A stretch of 64,000 bases of DNA. Source: Albifimbria verrucaria (lineage: Eukaryota; Ascomycota; Sordariomycetes; Hypocreales; Stachybotryaceae). Positions 12,694 through 23,998 of this stretch are shown one piece after another (position 1 is the first letter of the stretch; each line of letters starts with the position of its first letter). The notes beneath the pieces were generated by a model, which made no database searches, was not told where the DNA came from, and worked only from the letters and a program-made list of their open reading frames with translations. Location: assembly GCA_020081605.1 (NCBI GenBank), contig JAHREC010000013.1, positions 5,518,001 to 5,582,000 on the forward strand, in the 5' to 3' direction. The position numbers were made by a program, and so were the translations under genes.

Positions 12694-15607
12694 ATGTCGC
12701 AGCAAGACCGAGCACCCTCCCCGGAGCCCGAGGCCGACAAGACACCATCGCCTGCCATTGTTACCGAGCAGGATGGCCCGGAGACGGTAGGCCTTGCCCT
12801 CCCCCGACCTGCAGCTGCGAATAGGAGGCCGAACCGTGGCTAACATCACAGGCTCGTGAACAGGACTCCTTCGAAGATGCCGTAGAGGTCGCCTCCGTCC
12901 GCTCCCTGACCAAGAGGTCCGTTTCTGCCTCGAGGCCTCCTCCGCCCGACGAGACCCAGAACACGGATGACCAGAGCACTTATAGTCGGGAGGCGGACTC
13001 CGTCAAAGACAAAGAGCCCGCGAAACGAGACTCACAACAAGACTCACAGCATGACTCCCAAAACGACGTACAGCAAGACTCTCAGCAAGATTCCCAACGA
13101 GACTCTCAGCGAGTTACATCCCCGATCCCGAATCGCATCTCCCACACCCTGATCTGGACAATGTCAACCTGGATGATGATGCGGCACCCCACCGCCTGAA
13201 GGTGCGGCCAGACCTGTCTCGTGCCCTCATCAAGCATTACGTCTAACAAACTTTGTGCATAGATCACAGAAGCTCCATACAGAGGGAACAGCCTGGCAAG
13301 ACTGCATCAATCGGTAGCGTTAGCAGCGCATTTCCCTCGGCCTCGTGGGCCCCTCACCACCCATCGAGTCACCTTTGAAGAGCCCGGCGCCTCCTGTTCC
13401 GCAGTCAACGCCCAACCCTCCTCCTCCAACTCGAAAGCTCACGAGCCCCTTTTCTTGGCTATCTCGGAATTCCTCAAGCAAAGACAAAGAGAATAACTCG
13501 GCACCCCTATACCGTCACCTCGAAGAAATACTGCTAGCTCTGTGGCTACGATGGCAAGCAACCCCGAGATGATGCTTAGCAGATTAGATGAGGAAAAAGA
13601 CGGAGGATCTCGTTCAATTGATGGGATCGCCCGTACCAGCCTCAAAGATCGATTCAAGCAACTGCGAATGCAGGAAGAGGTTGGAGCCCCTCCTGTTCCG
13701 GGCGATGACGAGAAGCCAAATGCAGCTGCCCTCTCAATCCCACAGACGGGCGACGACCCCAATATAGACAAGCCATTGCCCTCGCCTATTCCGCGACCTA
13801 ACAGCACGCTTGCGCCGGGAACAATGTCTGGCGTTAATGCCGGACCATCCACCATGGCTGAAACCCAGGTTGACTGGGATTTGTGGCAGGCTGTCGTGTA
13901 CGAAGGGCCCGCAGTTGTAGCCAGAACCAGTGCCGAGGAGTTGAACAGGGCCATTGCAACTGGTATTCCGAATGCTATCCGAGGAGTCATCTGGCAAGTC
14001 TTGGCCCAAAGTCAGAATGAGGAACTTGAAGCAACCTACAGAGAGCTGGTGGCTCGAGGCACCGACAAGGAAAAGGATCGTCATAGCAATAGCACCACGA
14101 CAAGCTCATTGAGCAACGCCAACCTCAGCGTTCAGAGTGGTGATGCTGTTGCCTCGTCTGCTTCGTCAATCAACTCAGAACACTCCACGGCAAACGGATC
14201 TACCTCCCCACAGCAGGAGAAAGGACAAGATGCCTCACTCAAGGTGCAGCAAACCGCTGCTGATCGCAAGCGAACCCAGAAGGAGGACGCCGCAATGCTT
14301 CAAAAACTAGAGAAGACTATTCGCCGTGACTTGGGGGCCAGGACGAGTTATTCCAAGTATGCTGCCGCCTCAGGTCTTCAAGATGGTCTCTTTGGAGTCT
14401 GCAAGGCATATGCTCTTTATGATGAAGGAGTCGGATATGCTCAAGGCATGAACTTCCTCATTATGCCACTCCTCTTCAACGTGAGTAATATGACTTCTAA
14501 ATGCGAATGTCAAAAATGCTGACCACATTCTAGATGCCCGAGCAAGAAGCATTCTGTCTGCTAGTTCGATTAATGAACCACTATCATCTGCGCGACTTGT
14601 TCATTCAGGACATGCCAGGCCTACACATGCACTTGTATCAGTTTGAGCGTCTGTTGGAGGACTTTGAGCCTGCTCTCTATTGCCACCTCCACCGTCGTGG
14701 AATTTCGCCGCATCTCTATGCTACTCAATGGTTCCTCACGCTCTTTTCTTACCGATTCCCACTGCAACTAGTACTTCGAATTTATGATCTCATCTTTTCT
14801 GAAGGCCTATCAGCAGTGCTTCGATTTGGCATTGTCTTGATGCAGAAGAATGCAGCTACCCTATTGGGAATCTCCGATATGCAGCAGCTTACCACCTACT
14901 TGAAGGACAAGCTTTTGACGTCTACATTGATAAAGATCCTAGTCAGGGCAGCCTCCTTGAAAATGGGTTCTTCGGTAGTTCCAGCTCAAGTCTTGATAAG
15001 GAAGTCTACAGAGCAGACCAGCTGGTCACGGATGCTTGTGAGGTCAAGATCACACCAGAAACACTCAAGCTGTATACTGCTGAGTGGGAAGAAAAGACAA
15101 AGGCGGAGAAGGACAGAGAGACTGAGCTGCAGGAGCTACGTTCAGCCAACCAAAGCCTTGCCATTCAGGTTCGAAAGCTCGAGGAGCGAGTCGAGGTAGC
15201 CGACCGCGAGCAAGCCGCGCTGGCGACTGAACTTGTCCATACCAAGGTGGAGAATGAAGATCTCAAGGACGAAAATGAAAGCCTGAAAGGCCAAGTCAGA
15301 GAGCTACGGGTCGTAATTGAGAAACAGCCCATTGAAATCGAAGAGACTTGGAAGCTGGAGCGCGATGACCTAATGAAACGCAATCAAAAAGTGCACGAGG
15401 AGAACCAGAGACTCGAGCAGGAGCTGGGTGAACTGGAGGAACAGTTGGTACAGACGAAGCTGAGTTATGCCGAGGTACGTCTACAATTTCGTTTACACAG
15501 GCACGGAACTCGTTTGAAATTATTTTACTGACCACACCTTGTAGATCAATTCTCAGCATGAGACGCTTACTCGGAGGTGGACAGAGCTAAAACGTCAGTT
15601 CGCGTAA
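12694..15607 (+). CDS. gyp5: GYP5-like TBC-domain Rab GTPase-activating protein
   Basis: A RabGAP of the Gyp5/Gyl1 type; in yeast these stimulate GTP hydrolysis by Ypt1 and Sec4 in ER-Golgi and exocytic traffic. Exons are 12694-12786, 12852-13202, 13264-14480, 14534-15474 and 15545-15607, giving about 889 residues once five one-base losses (near 13148, 13189, 13351, 13505, 14913) are allowed for. The N-terminus is acidic and disordered with seven XDSQ tetrapeptide repeats, followed by a Pro-rich stretch ending in SPFSWLSRNSSSK. The TBC domain begins near AIRGVIWQVL (about 13970). It carries the arginine-finger segment IRRDLGARTS and the glutamine finger YAQGMN, and runs through FLTLFSYRFPLQLVLRIYD. 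The C-terminal 150 residues form a long Glu/Lys coiled coil, as in Gyp5 relatives. The finger segment has one residue more between Asp and Arg than the textbook IxxDxxR spacing. Confidence 0.88.
13026..13109 (+). repeat. Coding 12-bp tandem repeat (XDSQ tetrapeptides) in gyp5
   Basis: Seven consecutive 12-bp units encode tetrapeptides of the form XDSQ, with X being Arg, Gln, His or Asn and one unit reading NDVQ. They sit in the disordered N-terminal part of the RabGAP. Synonymous differences between units suggest the array is not freshly expanded. Confidence 0.8.
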
Positions 15608-16178
15608 AGTGGATATTATTTAGCCAACGTGGCGCTTTTCCACTTCCACTTTTTTCACCGGTTGCTCTTTTTCTGCACTTCATGTACAAAAGGTTGTGTT
15701 TGGCCACGCCGCCTTCTATTTGAAATGTTTGCTGGTGTTTGACTGGGCGCAAGACGCTTAGTTGGAGGGGTTCTAGGACTGAGGCGCAATGATGTTACGG
15801 CCATGGTGGCCACGGCTTACATGCTTTGATATCCCAAAGAAATATGAGAGATGCCTCTGACATTAGACAAGGCGACGGCATGGACCGGCGAACTTTGCTG
15901 GGCGTTCACGGAGGTGCTAACTTTGTGCCTGTATCACGGCTTTGGTGTTCCAAATCAGGCCCGTAGCAGAGCAATGGACATTGGCGATGGGAAACTAGTT
16001 ATCTTTTTGGTGGTAGACTTAGGACACAAGTGAACACCCTTTGAATTCATTGCACGTAAAGTTTTGAATGCCCTATGAACCCGTTCCGATGCTTAAATGA
16101 AGCTCTTCATGCCCTTAAAAGACAGCGAGATATCCTCGAACACCCATACCAAGGAGCGACCAACCCGGTCGAACCAGC
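15608..16178. other. Convergent intergenic region, gyp5 / rps8 3' ends
   Basis: No gene seen. It holds the 3' UTRs of the two converging genes. The longest frame (15851-16033) has no recognisable product. Confidence 0.6.
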
Positions 16179-16867
16179 TTATTTGTGGAGCTTACGCTGG
16201 TAGAAAGCGAGCTCCTCACCCTCGAGGATGTAACCGTCGCAGCGACCGGACTGACCGGGACGGCTGGAGATGACAGCGTACAGACGACCGGCCTCGAACT
16301 GCTTCTCAACAGCGGGCTCAACCTTTCCTTGGGCCGAGAAGCGAGCAGCCTGCTTCTTCTCGACAGCCTTGCTCTTCTTGACCTCCTCAACCTCCTTACC
16401 CTCCTTGGCGGCCTGAGCCTTCTGACGTCTACGGCCAAGACCCTGGCCGTAGTGAGCCTCGTACCATTGACGGAAAGGAGCAGCGTCGACCTGGACGACG
16501 GCGCTCTTGGTCAGGGTGTTGGTGCGGACAAGTTCGTTGTTGGAAGGGTGGTAGGCGACAGCGATGACACGGGTCTTGCGGGTGCAGCCCTCGGAGGCCC
16601 AGGCGAAGTTGCCAGAGTCGAGACGCAGGGCACGGTACTTGTGGTTACCGCCACGGGTGCGGACGGTGTGAACGCGCTTAGGGCCGATACGGGTGTTGGC
16701 ACCCTGGCGACCGGCTTCGAAAGCGCGCTTCTTCCCTGTTGATGAAGGTCAGAACGTATGTTCCTAAAAAGAGAAACCATACGGGCTTTCGAGTGTTACG
16801 CACGGTAGTAGGCGCGCTTGGCACCGGAGGCGGAGCGCTTGTGGCGGGAGTCACGAGAGATACCCAT
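16179..16867 (-). CDS. rps8: 40S ribosomal protein eS8
   Basis: Small-subunit ribosomal protein eS8, which binds 18S rRNA in the body of the 40S subunit. It starts at 16867 with [20 protein letters not shown], the near-invariant eS8 N-terminus. One intron (16736-16803, donor GTGCGT, acceptor CAG) splits the Arg codon after AYY, and translation then runs [20 protein letters not shown] to the stop at 16179. The length of 206 residues matches fungal eS8. The frame is unbroken, unlike many neighbours, and codon choice is strongly C/G-ending, as expected of a highly expressed gene. The conserved stretches [14 protein letters not shown] and LEEQF-like ends (here [20 protein letters not shown]) are visible. 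It converges on gyp5, and its upstream region may contain a 5' UTR intron (see separate entry). Confidence 0.97.
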
Positions 16868-16878
16868 GATTGCGGATT

Positions 16879-17087
16879 CTGTACAGCCAAAGCCCAGATG
16901 GTTAGCCTTCTTGATGCCACCTGGTGAGGAATATCACCAAACAGGAGATGAAGGAAAAAAGAGCTGCTCAACAGAACAAACGGCGGCACTCAGATTCAGT
17001 CGTGTCGAATTGATGGAGAAACTCGCATTGACAGATCCCGCGTCGTCGTTATCCTGTGTCGCCCTTGTGTAAAGGTATATCACTGAC
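16879..17087 (-). other. rps8: Possible 5' UTR intron of rps8
   Basis: On the minus strand a GTCAGT donor at 17087 and a TGTACAG acceptor at 16879 flank about 209 nt with a GGCTAAC branch-like site. The acceptor sits 11 nt before the eS8 start codon. Leader introns are common in fungal ribosomal-protein genes, but without RNA data this is inference. Confidence 0.35.
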
Positions 17088-17645
17088 CTGATGAGGCTGC
17101 TGGTCACCAGTTGCAATCGAATTGTCGGATGTGAGAAGGGAAATGAACTTTTGGCGGAACGAGAGTGGAGGACGAATTGCTACAAAATTGTGGTTGTGGG
17201 CTGGGGTTTCGCTAGCTTGTGGTACGTACCTAAGGGTTATTGCGGAATATCCAATATCCGTGCCCCTCTGTCACGTGCCTTTGTCAAGATCTTTTCTGCT
17301 TGACCTTAGTCCCGAAAAGGAAAGGTGCAGAAGTCCTAAATTAAGTACGTACTGTAAAAGTGGTTCACAAACAACTTCTGTTATGCTCGTGTAAAAGACC
17401 CAAGGTAGTGAGTGGCCTTCGTCTACTGTGGTGGATATAACACTTGTGGGCTCTCTGCAATATCAGAACCTTATGAAAGCAAACGATCCGACCCTCCTTG
17501 TCACGGGTTCCCAATGAATAATCCAACATACCCTAATGGGCCTCAAGCTATCGACACCAGTCCCCCTCAACTCGATCTTGTGCAATGCTCATGAATCCAA
17601 TCTGTTGCTGGCAGCCAAGCACTGTATCCCTCCCTCTCAGTCATA
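17088..17645. other. Upstream of rps8 / downstream of the unknown gene
   Basis: No gene seen. The stretch should hold the rps8 promoter and the 3' UTR of the gene ending at 17646; nothing else stands out. Confidence 0.5.
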
Positions 17646-20223
17646 TCAAAGTCCTGACTCCTGCTCTCCTTGTTGGCTTTCGACAATCTCATCTTCCTGT
17701 ACATCCTGGTCTATCTCTTCCAGGAGCGACTGCATCCAAGGTGAAAGCTCAGATGGAGCAATGGTGACGGACTCCTCTGTCGCCGGCTCTGATGCTGCGA
17801 CTGGCCTGATGTTGTGTAGTTCCAGTTTGACTGATCGCTTCTCCCATGGAATCGATCCATCAGAATTGTAAGCTCTCTTCCCTTCTTGCTGAAGAATTCG
17901 CTCGGCGACAACGTTTGTACGGGGCAGCGGGAGATAGCGGTTGTACCTGATCGCTCGTTTATCTCCCTCCTCTTTCAACTCGGCCAAAGAAGGCCAGACC
18001 GCCTGGGAATGGGAACCGGCTGGGGTCTCTTTATTGAAGCAACTTTCGGAAGCAAAGACTGGTGACAAGAAGTCGTCAAATTTCTTTCCCCAAAGAGCTC
18101 AACTTCACGCTTGGAAGACGATTCTTTCTGCCCACCGTTGCTCGCTTCTGATCTATTTCGCGCCAATCTTCTCTCTACTTCGTGGGTAAGCTTTCGCTTT
18201 TCCACCTCAGCGACATCCGCTCTCAGAGCCGCCAACTCAGCTGGACTCTGAGGTATGAACGGAGACTTGCTTGCTCCTATGTGGTGTAGGTTGTGCATGA
18301 GTCTGTAGTAGGCTGTACGTTCCTTGGTTGCTTGACTCGTCCACCTCTTAGAGTGAGACCAGGAACCGGAATCGGCAGAAGTTTGGGTGCTGACCATCTG
18401 TGGCGGTATGCTCAGATACTTGGAAGCCTTCCGGACTAGAGCTGGCCCAGTTGGCGCAGTAAGTGGTGGGCCATCCATACAAGACGTGGCATTCATGCGC
18501 TTATCTTTCTGCAAGCTATCTCTTTTTGTATTCTGTGTGATAGTTTGCTGACGAGTATCGGACTTTGATCGCCGTGTCGTATCTCCCTTGGTTTGGTAGT
18601 GGTCATAAGAAACTCTAGTTACCTCAGGAGATGGTGTTTTGGAGAAAGGTGTAGTGTGCCTTGATCCGATGTGTGAAGTTGAGGAGGCTTCGGAGAGCTG
18701 GTAACTGCTTTGTGACATATTGTTTTGAAGAAGATCCTTCTGTATCTGTTGCCCTCTGTTGGCTGTATTCCCGAATTTGGGGACGTATCTATCATCGGTG
18801 AAGCAAATGGTGATGTATGGGTCAAGAGATACTGACCAGGAGTTGAAGAGGAGCCTGGTGCTGTTGAGTAGGTGTATAACATATTTGAACTGGATACGGC
18901 TCCCACGTTACCGGCGGAGGCAGCTGGCAGCGGTTGGACGAAGCGTCCGTTTTCCGAGTCCATAAATACACCATTGGAGTGACTCGCAGCGTATGGAATG
19001 TATTCCCGGGCCATATTTACCATGAAGCAGCCTGATTCCGCAGGCCATGGGCTGTGCTCAGCCCCGATTCTAAGCTCTTGCGCATTGTAGCTGCGGAGCT
19101 GATACATGCTCTGGGGACCCGTCTTGGATATTTTGATGGCTGGGTTGCTCACCGTCTGTGTAGGTTGATAGCGTCTGCCTTCCCTTCGTATGGGGTCTTG
19201 CATGGTTGGGATATGGAGAGGCTGAGCTGGTGTCATATTCGGATGATTGTTGATGGGTACGCGCATATCCATCTGCAGTGACAAAGGCGTCTCACTGTTG
19301 GTGACGGACTTGCCCCGTTTGTACTGCGAATTTACGACTTTATCATGGCTAGTGGAGGATCAGCGACAGCGTGCAGAAAATTCCACGATATGTGATCTCA
19401 TAAATGTGCAATGGGGGATGAGCAAGCTACTGACGCTGTGTTGTTTGGGCGATTGGCGTGGACAACAGGCTGACTCAAAGCAACAGATTTCGGCCAGGAT
19501 TTTACAGGACCGTCAGGATCTTGCCAGAAAGGCACTCTTTCATTCGTGCCTTGTACTCTTTTCGAGTAGCCCCAGGAACCGTTTACCACCAATGGACGAG
19601 TTCTTGAATCCGGAGCCTGTCGACGTGAGCTGCTGTCTTCAGTTTGCTGATCTTGTAGACGAGTCAGAAATATACAAACTTCCAGCAGAGGAAGTTATCG
19701 CACTGTTTTTTGAGGGCGGTTCGCTTTTCTTGCTATCCGTAGGTAAGACAGTTTGTCTAGAAGTCGAGGAAATGTTAGGGTGCCTTGTATGAGGTGACGA
19801 GGGACAAGTTGGCGGCGCCGTCGGTGTGTTTTGTTCTGTAACCAGAGCTTGATCAGCTCTACTATCCAAATCCTTAGTTGTATCATTTTCCAAAATGGTA
19901 TCAATGCGTTGCTGGACAGCATCAACAACCCCGGGGTTGAACGTGGGTGCGCAGGGGTTCATGGGGCCATTTCCTTTGACTACTTCCCAAGTGGCAGCAT
20001 CTGATCTTTTCTTCTGTGTTCGACTTAACGAACCATGGCGTCCCACAGCTTGTGAGCTTTGATCATGACCCTTCGATTCTGAGGAGTCGGAGGCTTGATT
20101 GTGTTTTCCCGTTCGCCATGACTTGTTCAGGTGAGGTTTCAAGCTTATCTGGCTGCGAAGGCCTCGAGACCCGCCGGTCCGCCATGATCCTTCGAGCCGT
20201 CGATCAGACGTAGATGAGCCCAT
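17646..20223 (-). CDS. Unrecognised low-complexity fungal protein, about 800 residues
   Basis: I do not recognise the family. The best model starts at 20223 (MGSSTSDRRLEGSW), with introns 19324-19430 (GTAGCT...CAG) and 18763-18836 (GTCAGT...CAG) and a stop at 17646. Both introns join frames that otherwise make no sense together, which supports them. Two further breaks remain: one near 18088 (one G lost in a GGGG run) and one near 19640 (indel or a very short intron). The protein is rich in Ser, Thr, Gln and Pro. A short helical, charged segment of coiled-coil character lies near PAELAALRADVAEVEKRKL (about 18200), and the acidic tail contains SPWMQSLLEEIDQDVQEDE. Trp-containing patches such as VPFWQDPDGPVKSW look conserved rather than random. 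There is no signal peptide or membrane segment. The start could instead be a Met 63 nt upstream. Confidence 0.6.
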
Positions 20224-21812
20224 GACAGGATGAGTCAAGAAGCTATACGATATAGGGAGATTGAAGTAGGCCCAACTTGTACACAACTAGCTAGAGAGGG
20301 ATAAGGGAACGTTCAAAGAACTCATTTGAACTACTTACTCATTTACTGCCAGTCTGTATGCCGAAGTCGTGATACCGGAACGGAAATGAAAGTCCTCAAA
20401 GAAGTAGCGAGAAAAGAGCCAAAGTGAATGTTTATGAAGGTGATAGTTGAGAAAAAGCAAGTGAGATGATACTATGACAGTAGAATCGTATAAGTGACGA
20501 TGAGTTCAGCAAATCAGACTCATGGCGACTTGACGCGTCAACGTCGCGATTGGTTGTGTGGAAGAAGGAGGAAGAGCATGCATGGTGTTTGTCCAGCTGG
20601 GATAACACAATATCAAGTGACGGACAAACGACATACTTGCCAGCTGCAACAACTGGCAGAGTTTACCCATGGAGAAGGCCACCGAAAACAAATACAGGTT
20701 GCAAAGAAATGGCCCATAGGGGCGATAAGGAACTGTTGGCAGCTGCCAGGACAAGGAGAACAGTTGTCGTCCACAAAGTTCTCTGAGCCCGGCTAACAAG
20801 GACTAAGCGTGCCGTTTTGTCGGGATATCTGTCAGTTGAGTTATCTAGTGGTATTCAACTACAACACCGGATATGTCAGTAAGACACACATGGAGTGTTC
20901 TATGTCTTCTCCTAGTCAATGCTAGCTAGACTCCATGGACTTTTTAGAGTTGTGTAAGATGTGAATAAAAATACGATCAAAATCTAGCATGGAACACAAT
21001 GAGGAGGCCTCGTCTTGAAATGCATACAATTCTATGATCTGATACACACCTAGCGTTCACGGTTGGATAGGTAGAAGTAAAGCTTGCAGATGATGTCTAC
21101 ATCGGTTTGGTGGAGCCAACTTCAGTATTAGTGCTTGATCAAGTTTGTTTAACAATAGCAGTCTAAGTTGGTAAGCATAGTAAATCAGCTGCGTAGGTAA
21201 AAAAATGATCTATGTGAACTGATAGTCTGTGCTCAAGTCTCGTTGATGGAGCAGTATCATGGATGCCCATGATTTTCGTGATATTGTGTAGATGTCGGGA
21301 TCAGCAAACCCAAGTGATCCTAGGCTGGAAACTAAGCAAAACAATCAACCTAACCTCTTTATGTCACAGATGATCTTCAGGAGAGGAACTATCCGTAGGT
21401 GAAGAACTATAAGTTCACGGGTTGTTAGTACAGAAATGATGTAAGTCGGAGGCTTCGATGCCCGAAACTGTGCAAGCCACATGCCAAATAGTGCCCCCTG
21501 CATTCCTAGCAATCGGTACGGCATAGGGTACTTTTTCGGCAATGCTAGGTACCTGATGTCCCGAGGCAAATCTCACCCAGCACGAGGTACTGCGGTACCT
21601 GCCCCACGAGCTAGGATAGCTTCGGGACAAGTATTTTAGATCATCTCGATTACAGCACACCCCGTCGGGTTTTGCAGCGTTGCGTTGAGGAAGTCATAAA
21701 AAGTTCCCCTCCACTTCTTCTTCCCTTAGCCACCTACTCCTGGGACAGCTTCATTCTCACACTCCCTTAACCGACTTGATAGTGTCAGTGCGACTGTCAC
21801 ACATCGCCGACC
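20224..21812. other. Divergent intergenic region upstream of TSC13
   Basis: No gene supported. The middle (20800-21400) is AT-rich and without long frames. GGTACCT-type words recur at 21547-21600, and pyrimidine-rich DNA (21700-21780) precedes the TSC13 start, as is common for fungal core promoters. Confidence 0.55.
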
Positions 21813-22892
21813 ATGTCTTCCACCGGGACCACCACGATCAAGCTCACCAATCGCTGTAAGTAACATCTTCCCTCCCCAACAATTGCACTGGAGCGGTGTC
21901 CCGCTAACTCAAGCTCGTCCGCCAGCACCGAAGCAGCCCATCAAGAACCTGCCTGCCTCGGTTGAGCTTCCTGCCGATGGCACTGTCGAGGATCTCAAGA
22001 AGCAAATCGCCAACGCCGCCAGAATCAGCGATTACAACCGCATTGGCATCTTCAACCCCGCCACCAAGAGGACACTCAAGGACCGCAAAGCCAAGCTTGC
22101 CAACGAGAAGGATGTGATTACTGCCGGTGAGGTCCTGGTCAAGGATCTAGGTAAGCCCTTCTCTCTCTTTGTTGACTTATTCACATACTGGGTCTTGAGA
22201 GGAATCAACTTACTGACACTCTTCAAGGCTACCAAATCGCCTGGCGCACCGTCTTCGTCGTCGAATACTTCGGTCCTATCCTGATCCACCTCGCTTTCGT
22301 CGCTGCCCGTCCTTACCTCTACAAGAATGCTACCGGTGATATGTCCTCGACACAATGGCTCGTGCTTAACATGATTGTCGGCCACTTCGTCAAGCGCGAG
22401 TTCGAGACCCTCTTCGTACACAAGTTCTCCGCCAACACCATGCCCTGGTTCAACATCTTCAAGAACAGCGCCCACTACTGGCTGCTCTCTGGTGTCTTGT
22501 GCGCATACTTCCTCTACAGCCCCACCTCGCTTACTGCCACGGCCGATAACAAGATTGTCGATGCCGTTGGCTTCGCCCTCTTCCTCTTTGCTGAGATTAA
22601 CAACGGCTTGGTCCACCTGTACCTGTCCTCGCTGCGATCCACTGGTGGTACCGAGAGGAAGATTCCCGTTGGCTACAGCTTCTCGCTGGTCACCTGCCCC
22701 AACTACATGTTCGAACTTCTGGCATGGCTCGGTGTCATCATCGTGAGCCGCAACTGGGCCGTCCTCCTCTTCGCTGCTGTTGGTGGTGCTCAGATGGCTG
22801 CTTGGGCTAAGGAGAAGGAGCGCGCGTACCGCAAGGAGTTCGGTGACAAGTACAAGAAGAAGCGTTACGTCATTCTTCCTGGCTTGTTCTAG
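21813..22892 (+). CDS. tsc13: TSC13 very-long-chain trans-2-enoyl-CoA reductase
   Basis: The last enzyme of the ER fatty-acid elongation cycle. It reduces trans-2-enoyl-CoA with NADPH to make very-long-chain fatty acids for sphingolipids. Exons 21813-21855, 21926-22150 and 22228-22892 give 310 residues in an unbroken frame. The N-terminal 85 residues form the ubiquitin-like domain typical of Tsc13/TECR (VELPADGTVEDLKKQIANAA). The rest is the steroid 5-alpha-reductase-type membrane domain, with several hydrophobic helices and the diagnostic C-terminal block GYSFSLVTCPNYMFE, where the Tyr/Asn/Glu cluster lies near the proposed active site. The C-terminus KYKKKRYVILPGLF is a family hallmark. Introns carry CTAAC/CTGAC branch sites. 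Length and domain order match the yeast enzyme. Confidence 0.96.
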
Positions 22893-23146
22893 ACGGCGAT
22901 GGCTACTCGAGTCTGAGCAGCGCTATATGGTATGCACACTAGGTTTTATACCACAGTCTGCTGGTCTTTCGTGGGAGCACTGAACAGGATGGACGCTGGA
23001 TAATAGCTTCTTTGCCTCTAAGACAAAGCGGCTGAAAATGGGATGCCATGTATGCGATAGCTGCGAACATCAAACTCATTAAGCCTGTAAACCAATCACC
23101 CGTCGCGAGTTGTGCAACCACCGTCGACTCCTCTCCTGCGTATAGT

Positions 23147-23998
23147 TCACGGCGCAGTCGACGTAGATGCTGTCTCTGAGCCCTTGTCACGCCCCGTGTC
23201 TGTACCCGTGCTGGAATCAGGCTCAAGCAAGCTCCGGCTCGCACCCGACCATGTCCCAGGACCGCTCTCGCTATCCGTTGCCAAACTCATATCCACATCT
23301 CCATCGGCGTCCAAGGCGGCCTTGGGTCCAGCCTTGGCCTTGTCGCTCCCTGCGTCTCCGTCCGGCTCATCCTCCGCCTTGCCGTCCACCACTGACCCAC
23401 ACTCGCTGCAGCTACAGCTACAGCTGCTTCCAGCGTAACTCCCGCCGTCGCTCGTGCCGCCGTTGGCCAGTCGCACTGTCTCCTCGAGCACGAGGAACCC
23501 GCGCTCGAGCACCTCGGCCCAGTTCTGTACGTTGCCAATCTCCTTGAGACGCCGCGCCGCGCCGTCAGCCTCGCGGGCGAGCCGTTCGCGCTCACGCCGC
23601 AGACCCTCGGTCGCGCGCAGCACGTCCCGCTCCTGCTTGTCCAACGCGGCCGCGTTATCGTGCAGGATGGAGGCGCGCGACTGCAGCTCCGAGTCGACCA
23701 TGTTGCTGAGCGAAGCCACGACGGCGGCGCGCGCCTCGGCAACATGTCGCTGGGTTTCCGCGGACGGCAGAGTCGACTGCAGCGGTGCCGTTGCGGGCTG
23801 CTGCGGCCGTGGATGAGGCAGCTGTGCGTGCGCATGGATGGGCTGTGCAGGCATCGTCGTCGCCGTCGTCTGGCTCGGCACTGGAAACGATGAGGAAGAG
23901 GGCGAGGTTGGTGGTTGAGCAGACGAGGAGCTCGATGGCGGCCTGCGCGCCGCGACAGAAGCGGATGTTGGTTGTGCCGTTGGTTGTGCCGTTGACAT
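23147..23998 (-). CDS. BLOC1S1/GCN5L1-like protein
   Basis: A single-exon gene of 283 codons. The central part (about residues 80-180) matches the GCN5L1/BLOC1S1 family, a coiled-coil subunit of BLOC-1 and related endosome/lysosome complexes. Visible signatures are a helical region with ELQSRASILHDNAAALDKQE, then GLRRERERLAREADGAARRL and the family-typical IGNVQNWAEVLERGFLVLEE, comparable to the IGDVENWA segment of animal BLOC1S1. Flanking it are a 75-residue Pro/Ser/Gln N-terminus and a 110-residue acidic Ser/Thr/Asp tail with an odd CSCSCSEC patch. Animal BLOC1S1 is about 125-150 residues, so this protein is roughly doubled by disordered extensions. An alternative start inside the N-terminal extension is possible. 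The 3' end faces TSC13, with about 250 bp between the two stops. Confidence 0.75.
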   Translation of the reverse strand: MSTAQPTAQPTSASVAARRPPSSSSSAQPPTSPSSSSFPVPSQTTATTMPAQPIHAHAQLPHPRPQQPATAPLQSTLPSAETQRHVAEARAAVVASLSNMVDSELQSRASILHDNAAALDKQERDVLRATEGLRRERERLAREADGAARRLKEIGNVQNWAEVLERGFLVLEETVRLANGGTSDGGSYAGSSCSCSCSECGSVVDGKAEDEPDGDAGSDKAKAGPKAALDADGDVDMSLATDSESGPGTWSGASRSLLEPDSSTGTDTGRDKGSETASTSTAP

